A stretch of DNA of 5,230 bases from CAVSUR01 sp052143655 (GTDB lineage: Bacteria > Actinomycetota > Actinomycetes > Streptosporangiales > Streptosporangiaceae): positions 1-5,230 of the forward strand of contig JBKQSL010000259.1 in NCBI GenBank assembly GCA_052143655.1, read 5' to 3'. Each line of letters begins with the position of its first letter. The stretch's first letter is position 1. Positions 1-5,230 of the stretch are shown here, in pieces. A program made the position numbers and the translations under genes. A model generated the notes under the pieces. That model was not told where the DNA came from and ran no database searches. It saw only the letters and a list, made by a program, of their open reading frames with translations.

Positions 1-77
1 CACCCGGCGGCCAGCCCGGCCAGGACCGCGGCCAGCACTGCCGCCAGGCCGGACCGGGCCAGCCGCCGGGCGCGCAC
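1..77 (-). CDS. Possible start of a second exported protein (signal peptide only)
   Basis: From GTG 77-75 the third minus-strand frame reads MRARRLARSG followed by LAAVLAAVLAGLAAG, and the next codon begins TG (Cys or Trp). This is a classic signal peptide: four Arg near the N terminus, then an uninterrupted Leu/Ala/Val core. If the next residue is Cys, the end (AAGC) would be a weak lipobox. Over the same bases the frame of the upstream secreted protein turns Trp/Pro-rich, with five Trp codons in 20, which looks like a shadow reading. Only a weak ribosome binding site (GGGCCGG) precedes the GTG. It could instead be a second frameshift at the end of the upstream gene, so the call is tentative. 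Confidence 0.4.
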   Translation of the reverse strand, partial: MRARRLARSGLAAVLAAVLAGLAAG

Positions 78-1209
78 TGCCGGCCCAGGCTGTTGTTCGA
101 CCACAGCTTCGGCGCGTCCGGGAGGTCGCCATTGCCGCATGCGTATTCCGTCCGGCTTGAGTTGTTGGTGAGGTCGATGTGGATGTCGTCGGTGTAGCCG
201 GTCTGGCCGCTGACGGAGATGTTGAACATGGCCGCCGCACCCGAATATTTCGTGGCATGGCCGCGGTCAGAGTCGTAATAGCCCCCGTGTGCGCGCATCC
301 GCGCCAGCCCGTAGGGGTCGCGGCTGCACCGGCCGTAGGGATCCTTGCCGGGCTTCTTCGTCCCCTGCGGGTAGGAGTCGCCGACTGCGGTCGTGTACTC
401 GGTCTTGTACCGGTGCCCGCAGATTGGATGCCCGAGGTACATGTCGCTCTCGTACCGCTGCCGGTAGAAGTGGCCGTAGACGAACCGGTTGAAGTCGGCC
501 CCCGCGGTGAATCCGCCGCTGGCGCCGATGGAATTGGTGATCGTCAGGGAGCCGTCGCCACTGTAGTTCGCCGTCAGGCTCCCGGATACCCCGACGCCGA
601 AGGTGCTGTCCGCCTCGGTGGAGTAATTCCAGGCCGCCTTGGAGCCGCGGCCGGATGAGTCCTGCATCTGGCCGATCCGGTTCGACTTCTCCACCGGGCT
701 GCCGTCAGCCGTCCAGACGCAGGGCGGCGGCACGACGTCAGGGCGGACGGCAGGCACCGTCCGGAACGGCGAGAACGTGACCGTGGTCGCGCCGAGGGAA
801 GCCAGGCCCGCGGCGCTCGCGGCCGCGTCGGGCCCGGGCGCTACCGGCAGTGAGGCCATGGAAGTAGCCTCGCGGTCGCCGAACCGGGCGAAGAACTCGA
901 AGGTGGCCAGGCCCGACGCGGCATGCCGGAGCACCTCGGCCGTGACCGGCGCGTCGATCCGGTGCGTCCCGGCCCCGCTGACCGTGACGGTCACCAGCGG
1001 GACGTCGGTCAGCTTCCGCGGGACGCCGATCACGCTGACGCGCGTCGCGATCTCCAGGTCGGCCTGCACCATGCCCGAGCCCGCGGCCGGGCTAACCGCA
1101 CGACCACCGGGACCGGGTGCGCCGCCGCGGCATCCGCGGCGCCGGCCGGAGCGGCGAGCATGGCCCCGGCCAGTCCTGCGCAGGTAGCTAAGACAGTAGA
1201 AAGCCGCAT
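1..1209 (-). CDS. Secreted protein of unknown function, frameshifted, 3' end off the window
   Basis: I do not recognise this protein or any named domain in it. Translation starts at ATG 1209-1207, chosen because a GGGGG ribosome-binding run lies 7 bases upstream and the first residues form a Sec signal peptide: MRLSTVLATC, a hydrophobic Ala/Leu/Gly core, then APAGA/ADA cleavage options near residues 24-27. That frame runs only to a TGA at 1032-1030 (59 codons). A second frame, one base away, is open from 1232 to the window edge and carries the body from about 1093 leftwards. The body has a beta-rich N-terminal part (VQADLEIATRVSVIGVP, then PLVTVTVSGAGTHRI), a low-complexity Ala/Pro/Gly stretch, and a Gly/Ser/Tyr-rich part (TFGVGVSGSLTANYSGDG, GGFTAGADFNRFVYGHFYR, then YYDSDRGHATKYSG). 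Cysteine codons near 720, 420, 327 and 138 could form disulfides after export. The sequence between the two frames joins naturally as VPVVVRL/SPAAGSGM with one base added near 1093, so I read this as one gene with a one-base deletion or a read error. If transcribed it would give a truncated 59-residue product. It is divergent from dxs. Confidence 0.7.
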
Positions 1210-1216
1210 TCCTGAA

Positions 1217-1221
1217 CCCCC
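1217..1221 (-). promoter_or_regulatory. Ribosome binding site of the secreted-protein gene
   Basis: The minus strand reads GGGGG, then seven bases (TTCAGGA), then ATG at 1209. This placement supports ATG 1209 as the start, and so the signal-peptide frame, rather than ATG 1072 in the body frame, which has no convincing ribosome binding site before it. Confidence 0.6.
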
Positions 1222-1251
1222 GATCAGTTACTCAGCGGAATCCCGCGGCTA

Positions 1252-1282
1252 ACTTTATCGGCCGAATTGCGCCATATGTCAA
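1252..1282 (-). promoter_or_regulatory. Sigma-70-type promoter for the secreted-protein gene
   Basis: On the minus strand a perfect TTGACA (-35, at 1282-1277) is followed after 17 bases by GATAAA (1259-1254). An overlapping alternative -10, TAAAGT (1257-1252), fits the actinobacterial TAnnnT form with a 19-base spacer. Transcription would start near 1247, giving a leader of roughly 40 bases before ATG 1209. A consensus -35 stands out in such GC-rich sequence, so I consider the site real. Which -10 is used is uncertain. Confidence 0.65.
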
Positions 1283-1328
1283 GCAGGTTTCGGGCGCGGA
1301 TCCGGCGCTGGCGCGGATATGCGATACC

Positions 1329-1350
1329 GGCTCCGCCTAGGCTCCGCCTG
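1329..1350. repeat. Tandem 11-bp direct repeat
   Basis: GGCTCCGCCTA (1329-1339) is followed directly by GGCTCCGCCTG (1340-1350), matching at 10 of 11 positions. It lies behind the minus-strand promoter. It may be simple slippage in GC-rich DNA, or a pair of regulator half-sites one helical turn apart. Nothing else supports the second reading. Confidence 0.6.
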
Positions 1351-1389
1351 GACCAGCGCCAGGACGCCATTGTGGCCGGCATTCCCGCT

Positions 1390-1423
1390 GGCGGCGGCCG
1401 GGCCGGCCGGTTTGGCCGCCGCC
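1390..1423. repeat. Perfect inverted repeat, 10-bp stem
   Basis: GGCGGCGGCC (1390-1399) and GGCCGCCGCC (1414-1423) are exact reverse complements around a 14-base loop, and the loop itself contains the palindrome GGCCGGCC (1401-1408). No T-run follows on either strand and no gene ends here, so it is not an obvious terminator. It could be an operator-like palindrome or a chance product of the base composition. Confidence 0.6.
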
Positions 1424-1452
1424 GGGCGCGGGCAGCAGGACGAGACAGCCCG

Positions 1453-1545
1453 CGCTGCCGGATAGCGCTGCCGCAGCTGGCGCTCCCGCAGGTGGCACTG
1501 CCGGGGACGCGGCGCAGACGGCGCTGCCGGGGCGCGGCGCGGACC
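1453..1545. repeat. Degenerate direct repeats with core CGCTGCCG
   Basis: Units starting with CGCTGCCG or a near match begin at 1453, 1466, 1481, 1496 and 1522, spaced 13, 15, 15 and 26 bases. The 1466 and 1481 units share most of their 15 bases. The 1496 and 1522 units share a longer stretch (C[A/G]CTGCCGGGG, then CGCGGCGC and GAC), differing by one deleted base and two substitutions. This looks like decayed tandem duplication in non-coding sequence just upstream of dxs. Confidence 0.5.
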
Positions 1546-1656
1546 TCGGCAGCCGGTCGTCCGGCCCGGGCTGGCACGGAAATAGACTCAGAGCACCAGC
1601 CTCCCGCGTCACGCTGGCTGCTGGCCGGGCGGGGCTCGTCGGCTACCCGACATCAC

Positions 1657-1662
1657 AAGGAG
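1657..1662 (+). promoter_or_regulatory. Ribosome binding site of dxs
   Basis: AAGGAG lies 7 bases before GTG 1670-1672. This strong, well-spaced site fixes the unusual GTG as the dxs start. The resulting N terminus, MTVLESI followed by SPRD, is typical of actinobacterial Dxs. Confidence 0.85.
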
Positions 1663-1669
1663 TGCCCAG

Positions 1670-3589
1670 GTGACAGTGCTGGAGAGCATCTGTAGTCCAC
1701 GGGACGTGAAGAACCTCAGCGCGGACCTGCTGCCGCAGCTGGCGGCGGAGATCCGCGACTTCCTGATCGAGGCGGTATCCAAGAACGGCGGTCACCTGGG
1801 GCCCAACCTGGGTGTGGTGGAACTCACCATTGCCCTGCACCGGGTCTTCGACTCGCCGGTGGACCGGATCCTGTTCGACACCGGGCACCAGTCCTACGTG
1901 CACAAGATGCTGACCGGGCGGCAGGCGCAGTTCGGCCGGCTGCGCCAGCGCGGCGGGATCTCCGGGTACCCGAGCCGGGCCGAGTCCGAGCATGACGTGA
2001 TCGAGAACTCGCACGCCTCCACCAGCCTGTCCTACGCCGACGGGCTGGCCAAGGCCTACCAGCTGTGCGGCGAGGACCGGTACGTGGTCGCTGTCATCGG
2101 CGACGGCGCGCTGACCGGCGGGATGGCCTGGGAGGCGCTGAACAACATCGCGGCGGGCAAGGACCGCCGCCTGATCATCGTGGTCAACGACAACGGCCGG
2201 TCCTACCAGCCGACGATCGGCGGCCTGGCCGACCACCTGGCCTCGGTCCGGGTTTCGCAGCGGTACGAGCAGGTACTCGACTACATCAAGACCTCGCTGT
2301 CGCGCACGCCGCTGGTCGGCCCGCCGATGTTCGAGACCCTGCACGGGATCAAGAAGGGCCTCAAGGACGTCCTCCAGCCGCAGGTGCTGTTCGAGGATCT
2401 CGGGCTGAAGTACCTCGGCCCGGTGAACGGGCACGACGAGCAGGCGGTCGAGTTCGCACTGCGCCGGGCCCGCGACTTCGGCGGCCCGGTGCTGGTGCAC
2501 GCAATCACCCGCAAGGGCTTCGGCTACCCGCTGGCCGAGGAGAACGACGAGGACTGCCTGCACCAGGTCGCCCCGGCCTCGGGCACCCCGGCCTCGGGCA
2601 CCCCGGCCAACGGCGCGGCCCCGGCCGCGGCGCCGCGCACCTGGTCGCAGGTCTTCGGGGACGAGCTGCTGGCCATCGGCCGCCGCCGCCCGGACGTGGT
2701 TGCGATCACCGCGGCGATGCTGCACCCGACCGGGCTGGCCGCGTTCGCCGAGGCTTTCCCGGACCGGGTGTTCGACGTCGGAATTGCCGAGCAGCACGCG
2801 ATGACCAGCGCGGCCGGCCTGGCGATGGGCGGGATGCACCCGGTCGTGGCGATCTACGCGACGTTCTGCAACCGGGCTTTTGACCAGCTGCTGACCGACG
2901 TGGCGCTGCACCGGCTGCCGGTGACCGTGGTGCTCGACCGGGCCGGCGTGACCGGGCCCGACGGGCCTAGCCATCACGGCATGTGGGACGGCTCGATCCT
3001 TCAGGTGGTGCCGGGGCTGAAGATCGCCGCGCCGCGGGACGCCAGCCGCATCGCTGAGCTGCTGGACGAGGCGGTCGCGATCAGCGATGGGCCCACGGTC
3101 GTGCGCTTCCCCAAGGGGGCCGTCGGCGCCGAGGCCGAGGCGGTCGGCACGCTCGGCGGCGCCGACGTGCTGGCCCGGCCTGCCGCCGGGGCGGGCCAGG
3201 ACGTGCTGCTGATCGGCGCCGGGGTGATGGCCGTCACCTGCACCGAGGCCGCAGGCCGGCTTGCCGCCCAGGGCATCGGGGTGACGGTGGTCGACCCGCG
3301 GTGGACCAAGCCGGTCGACCCCGCGATCGCGGCCGCTGCGGCCCGGCACCGGCTGGTGGTCACCGTCGAGGACAACGGCATCGCCGGCGGCTTCGGCGAC
3401 GCGGTCGCGCGGCTGCTGCGCGAGCAGGGCGTGGACACCCCGGTGCAGACGTTCGGCATCGCCCAGGAGTTCCTTGAGCACGGCGAGCGGGCCGAGCTAC
3501 TCGCAGACCTGGGCCTGTCGCCGCAGGCCCTGGCCAGAGCCATCACCGAGGCGGTCGCCCGGCGGACTCCGGAGCTGGCGCACGAGTAG
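1670..3589 (+). CDS. dxs: 1-deoxy-D-xylulose-5-phosphate synthase (Dxs)
   Basis: Cytosolic, thiamine-diphosphate-dependent enzyme that condenses pyruvate with D-glyceraldehyde 3-phosphate to DXP and CO2. This is the entry step of the MEP isoprenoid pathway, and DXP also feeds thiamine and pyridoxal synthesis. The 639-residue length is normal for the family. The N-terminal ThDP-binding domain (about 1-300) has GGHLGPNLG with His42, DTGHQSYVHK with His73, SGYPSRAESEHDVIENSHAS (99-118), and the ThDP/Mg motif GDGALTGG (144-151) ending in NDN (173-175). The central pyrimidine-binding domain has the catalytic Glu374 in VGIAEQHA, then YATFCNRAFDQ, LDRAGVTG and DGPSHHG (431-437). The C-terminal transketolase domain has VVDPRWTKPVD (540-550) and VTVEDN. 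Two oddities: the domain linker (about 302-322) is an Ala/Pro/Gly/Ser tract encoded by a tandem repeat, and two usually conserved spots differ (PVNGHD, GYPLAE). The active-site residues I can place are intact, so it should be functional. A possible -10 is TAGACT at 1583-1588. A small hairpin follows the stop. Confidence 0.97.
   Translation: MTVLESICSPRDVKNLSADLLPQLAAEIRDFLIEAVSKNGGHLGPNLGVVELTIALHRVFDSPVDRILFDTGHQSYVHKMLTGRQAQFGRLRQRGGISGYPSRAESEHDVIENSHASTSLSYADGLAKAYQLCGEDRYVVAVIGDGALTGGMAWEALNNIAAGKDRRLIIVVNDNGRSYQPTIGGLADHLASVRVSQRYEQVLDYIKTSLSRTPLVGPPMFETLHGIKKGLKDVLQPQVLFEDLGLKYLGPVNGHDEQAVEFALRRARDFGGPVLVHAITRKGFGYPLAEENDEDCLHQVAPASGTPASGTPANGAAPAAAPRTWSQVFGDELLAIGRRRPDVVAITAAMLHPTGLAAFAEAFPDRVFDVGIAEQHAMTSAAGLAMGGMHPVVAIYATFCNRAFDQLLTDVALHRLPVTVVLDRAGVTGPDGPSHHGMWDGSILQVVPGLKIAAPRDASRIAELLDEAVAISDGPTVVRFPKGAVGAEAEAVGTLGGADVLARPAAGAGQDVLLIGAGVMAVTCTEAAGRLAAQGIGVTVVDPRWTKPVDPAIAAAAARHRLVVTVEDNGIAGGFGDAVARLLREQGVDTPVQTFGIAQEFLEHGERAELLADLGLSPQALARAITEAVARRTPELAHE
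2573..2617 (+). repeat. Tandem 15-bp repeat in the Dxs interdomain linker
   Basis: CCGGCCTCGGGCACC occurs twice in perfect tandem (2573-2587, 2588-2602), followed by a degraded third copy, CCGGCCAACGGCGCG (2603-2617). It is in frame and encodes PASGT-PASGT-PANGA, so gain or loss of a unit would lengthen or shorten the linker by five residues without breaking dxs. Confidence 0.85.
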
Positions 3590-3597
3590 CAGGCCTG

Positions 3598-3615
3598 AGC
3601 CGCCGCCCGGCGGCT
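3598..3615 (+). terminator. Hairpin just after dxs, possible weak terminator
   Basis: AGCCGCC (3598-3604) and GGCGGCT (3609-3615) form a perfect 7-bp GC-rich stem with a GCCC loop, 8 bases after the dxs stop codon. There is no T-run behind it, so classical intrinsic termination is not shown. T-less hairpins have been proposed as actinobacterial terminators. The position between dxs and a separate promoter for the next gene fits. Confidence 0.4.
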
Positions 3616-3670
3616 GCGGACGGCCGCGGCGCGGATGAGCACGCCCGGGCCGCGGGTCCGGGCGCAGTGG

Positions 3671-3684
3671 CAGAATCGGCAGCT
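3671..3684 (+). promoter_or_regulatory. Putative leaderless promoter of the fprA-like gene
   Basis: CAGAAT (3671-3676) matches the -10 consensus TATAAT at four of six positions and ends 8 bases before ATG 3685. Transcription would therefore start at or next to the start codon. No Shine-Dalgarno sequence precedes this ATG, which fits a leaderless transcript. I see no clear -35. It is also possible that the gene is simply read through from dxs. Confidence 0.45.
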
Positions 3685-5157
3685 ATGAAGGCACTTGAGG
3701 TCGCAGTCGTGGGCTCCGGCCCGGCCGGCCTGTACACCGCCGAGGCGCTGATCAAGCAGGCTGCCGCGCTGGCCCCGGCGCAGCCCGTCCTGGTTGACGT
3801 GCTGGACCGGCTGCCGACCCCCTACGGCCTGGTCCGCTACGGGGTGGCGCCGGACCACAAGTCGATCAAGTCGATCGCCGAGTACCTGCGCCGCGTGCTC
3901 GAGCACGATGGCGTCACCTTCCTCGGCGGCATCCATCTCGGTGCGGACGTGACCCGCGGGGACCTGCTGTCCTGTTACGACGCGGTGGTCTATGCGACCG
4001 GCGCGATGCGCGACCGGCGGCTGGGCATCCCGGGGGAGGACCTGCCCGGCAGCTACGCGGCGACCGACTTCGTGAACTGGTACTGCGGGCATCCCGACAT
4101 CGATCCCGGCGCGTTCACCCTGGACGCCGAGTCGGTCGCGGTGATCGGGGTCGGCAACGTGGCGGTTGACGTGGCCCGCATCCTCGCCCGCGACCCCGCT
4201 GACCTGCGCGAGACCGACGTCTCCGAGCCGGTGCTGGCTACGCTGGAGGCCAGCAAGGTCCGCGAGGTGCACATGATCGGGCGCCGCGGCCCGGCGCAGG
4301 CCAAGTTCACCACCAAGGAACTGCGCGAGCTCGGTGAGCTGGCGGGCGTGGACATCATCGTCGGCGCGGGCGAGCACGACCTGGACGCGTTCGACCCGAC
4401 GGGGGAGAGCACCCGGCTGGCGCAGACCGACCGGCATGTCCGCGGCAACTGCACGGTGATCTCCGGCTGGGCGGCCCGGCCCAGGGCAGGCGGCGCGCGC
4501 ACGCTGACGATCCGGTTCTGGCTGCGCCCGGTGCAGATCCTTGGCGATGAAAGGGTCACCGGCCTGACTGTGGAGCGCACCCGGCTGGACGCGCAGGGCC
4601 GGCTCGCCGGGACCGGCGAGCACGAGACGCTGGACGCGCAGATGGTGTTCCGGTCGGTCGGCTACCAGAGCGTGCCGCTGGCCGGCGTGCCGTTCGACCC
4701 GGCCACTAGCACGGTGCCGAATGCGGACGGCCGTGTCCTGGACGCTGACGGCCGGCCGCTGCCGGGGGAGTACGTGGCGGGCTGGCTCAAGCGCGGGCCG
4801 ACCGGCGTCATCGGCACCAACAAGTCCGACGCCGCGCAGACCGTGCGCTCGCTGCTGGCCGACCTGGCCGGCGGGCCGGGTCCAGACGACATCCCGCTGC
4901 CGCGGGCCGGGCTGCTGAGGATGCCGGCCAGCCAGCTCATCGAGGGAACCGAAGGCCAGGAGGCCCGGTCCCGGTTCAGCCGGCTGCTCGCCGAGCGCGG
5001 CATCCGGCCGGTCAGCTACGACGAGTGGCTCAAGATCGAAGCCGCTGAGCGGGAGCTTGCCGCCGCGCTCGGCCGCGGCGCCCGGGTCAAGCTGCCCAGC
5101 CGCGACCGGCTGCTGCGCGCGGCCGGCCATCAGGACCGTCAGCCCGCTGACGGCTAG
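3685..5157 (+). CDS. fprA: FprA-type ferredoxin/NADP(+) reductase (adrenodoxin-reductase family)
   Basis: A soluble FAD flavoprotein of 490 residues that passes electrons between NADP(H) and ferredoxin. In actinobacteria such enzymes serve cytochromes P450 and Fe-S enzymes. FAD site: VAVVGSGPAGLYTAEAL (residues 7-23, GxGxxG at 10-15), then LPTPYGLVRYGVAPDH (43-58) and IPGEDLPGS (115-123). NADP site: VIGVGNVAVDVAR (153-165), followed by GRRGPAQAKFT (199-209), whose paired Arg suit the 2'-phosphate of NADPH. C-terminal FAD/nicotinamide motif: GWLKRGPTGVIGTN (366-379). There is no N-terminal ferredoxin domain, so the ferredoxin partner must be encoded elsewhere. It is slightly longer than M. tuberculosis FprA (456), mostly towards the C terminus. 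I chose ATG 3685 because family members begin a few residues before the FAD motif. An in-frame GTG at 3667 would add six residues but overlaps the putative -10 box. The gene starts 95 bases after dxs, on the same strand. The family is certain; the physiological partner is not. Confidence 0.93.
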   Translation: MKALEVAVVGSGPAGLYTAEALIKQAAALAPAQPVLVDVLDRLPTPYGLVRYGVAPDHKSIKSIAEYLRRVLEHDGVTFLGGIHLGADVTRGDLLSCYDAVVYATGAMRDRRLGIPGEDLPGSYAATDFVNWYCGHPDIDPGAFTLDAESVAVIGVGNVAVDVARILARDPADLRETDVSEPVLATLEASKVREVHMIGRRGPAQAKFTTKELRELGELAGVDIIVGAGEHDLDAFDPTGESTRLAQTDRHVRGNCTVISGWAARPRAGGARTLTIRFWLRPVQILGDERVTGLTVERTRLDAQGRLAGTGEHETLDAQMVFRSVGYQSVPLAGVPFDPATSTVPNADGRVLDADGRPLPGEYVAGWLKRGPTGVIGTNKSDAAQTVRSLLADLAGGPGPDDIPLPRAGLLRMPASQLIEGTEGQEARSRFSRLLAERGIRPVSYDEWLKIEAAERELAAALGRGARVKLPSRDRLLRAAGHQDRQPADG

Positions 5158-5213
5158 GCCGGCGGCCCGGCTGCCGCGTGCTGGCGTGCCGCCCGGGTGC
5201 GCGCCGCGGGCCG

Positions 5214-5225
5214 TAGCGTGCTGCC
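5214..5225 (+). promoter_or_regulatory. Putative leaderless promoter of the next gene
   Basis: TAGCGT (5214-5219), a TAnnnT -10 box, ends 6 bases before ATG 5226, and no Shine-Dalgarno sequence intervenes. This is the arrangement expected of a leaderless actinobacterial gene. No clear -35 is visible. Confidence 0.5.
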
Positions 5226-5230
5226 ATGGA
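5226..5230 (+). CDS. Start of a gene cut off by the window edge
   Basis: ATG followed by GA (Met, then Asp or Glu) lies 68 bases after the fprA stop, on the same strand and right behind a TAGCGT box. Only the start is visible, so nothing can be said of the product. The call rests on the promoter-like spacing alone. Confidence 0.4.

Larger units (their letters stand above)
1283..1669. other. Divergent intergenic region between the secreted-protein gene and dxs, no gene seen
   Basis: About 390 bases separate the minus-strand promoter from the dxs start. The open frames here translate to Arg/Ala/Pro-rich low-complexity peptides with no family resemblance, and I regard them as chance frames. The stretch holds a tandem 11-bp repeat (1329-1350), an inverted repeat (1390-1423) and degenerate direct repeats with core CGCTGCCG (1453-1545). 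A possible -10 for dxs is TAGACT at 1583-1588, but I see no matching -35 at the usual distance. I found no riboswitch signature: the CTGAGA core of a TPP riboswitch is absent. Confidence 0.6.

Noticed and set aside
1075..1110. Programmed -1 frameshift in the secreted-protein gene
   Set aside because: There is no slippery heptamer around TTAGCCC and I see no obvious downstream pseudoknot. A mutation or read error is simpler.
179..1252. Plus-strand open frames opposite the secreted-protein gene
   Set aside because: Their translations are Ala/Arg/Pro-rich without motifs, whereas the opposite strand gives a varied protein with Tyr, Asn and Phe, a signal peptide and a promoter.
1224..1612. Minus-strand open frames in the intergenic region
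   Set aside because: They are Pro/Ala/Arg low-complexity peptides. One of them runs straight through the TTGACA promoter of the secreted-protein gene.
1555..1669. Riboswitch or attenuator in the dxs leader
   Set aside because: I found no TPP or other riboswitch core and no terminator-like hairpin with a T-run between the possible -10 and the start codon.
1267..1695. Plus-strand open frame of 142 codons leading into dxs
   Set aside because: It covers the divergent promoter -35 region and the repeats, is Arg-rich and low-complexity, and overlaps the well-supported dxs start in another frame.
1643..3481. Long minus-strand open frame (612 codons) across dxs
   Set aside because: It is antisense to an unmistakable dxs. 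Its translation is Arg/Gly/Val/His-rich with no recognisable motif, as expected of a shadow frame in very GC-rich DNA.
3667..3684. GTG 3667 as the fprA start
   Set aside because: It adds only MAESAA ahead of the typical family N terminus, has no ribosome binding site and overlaps the putative -10 box. ATG 3685 fits better, though GTG cannot be fully excluded.
3001..5130. Long minus-strand open frame (709 codons) across the end of dxs and fprA
   Set aside because: It spans two well-identified sense genes and their gap, and its composition is low-complexity. It is a shadow frame.

Overview
The window comes from a very GC-rich actinobacterium. Codon third positions are almost all G or C. The two complete genes match actinobacterial family forms: a Dxs that keeps long stretches of the Streptomyces-type sequence, and an FprA-type (adrenodoxin-reductase-like) ferredoxin/NADP reductase. 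Two gene starts look like leaderless promoters, which are common in actinobacteria. The genus cannot be told from the sequence alone.

Layout, left to right. (1) About 1-1209, minus strand: a gene for a secreted protein that I do not recognise. It has a well-formed promoter, a ribosome binding site and a Sec signal peptide, but the signal-peptide frame and the long frame coding for the body differ by one base. The shift lies near 1093, so the gene is frameshifted or the read carries a one-base error. At the left edge a third minus-strand frame (from 77) encodes a textbook signal peptide, perhaps the start of the next gene. (2) 1283-1669: a divergent intergenic region of about 390 bases with degenerate GC-rich direct repeats and a 10-bp-stem inverted repeat. 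I see no gene in it. (3) 1670-3589, plus strand: complete dxs, the first enzyme of the MEP isoprenoid pathway. (4) 3590-3684: a short gap with a small hairpin after dxs and a probable leaderless promoter. (5) 3685-5157, plus strand: complete fprA-like reductase gene. (6) 5158-5230: a short gap and a likely leaderless promoter for a gene of which only the first codons are visible.

How the genes may work together: Dxs makes 1-deoxy-D-xylulose 5-phosphate. The last two MEP enzymes (IspG and IspH, not in this window) are Fe-S enzymes that need low-potential electrons, which an NADPH-ferredoxin reductase can supply. The dxs-fprA neighbourhood is therefore suggestive, but fprA appears to have its own promoter, so a functional link is inference. 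I found no defence system, mobile element, CRISPR array or RNA gene. Most of the window is ordinary chromosome; its odd parts are the broken secreted-protein gene and the left edge.
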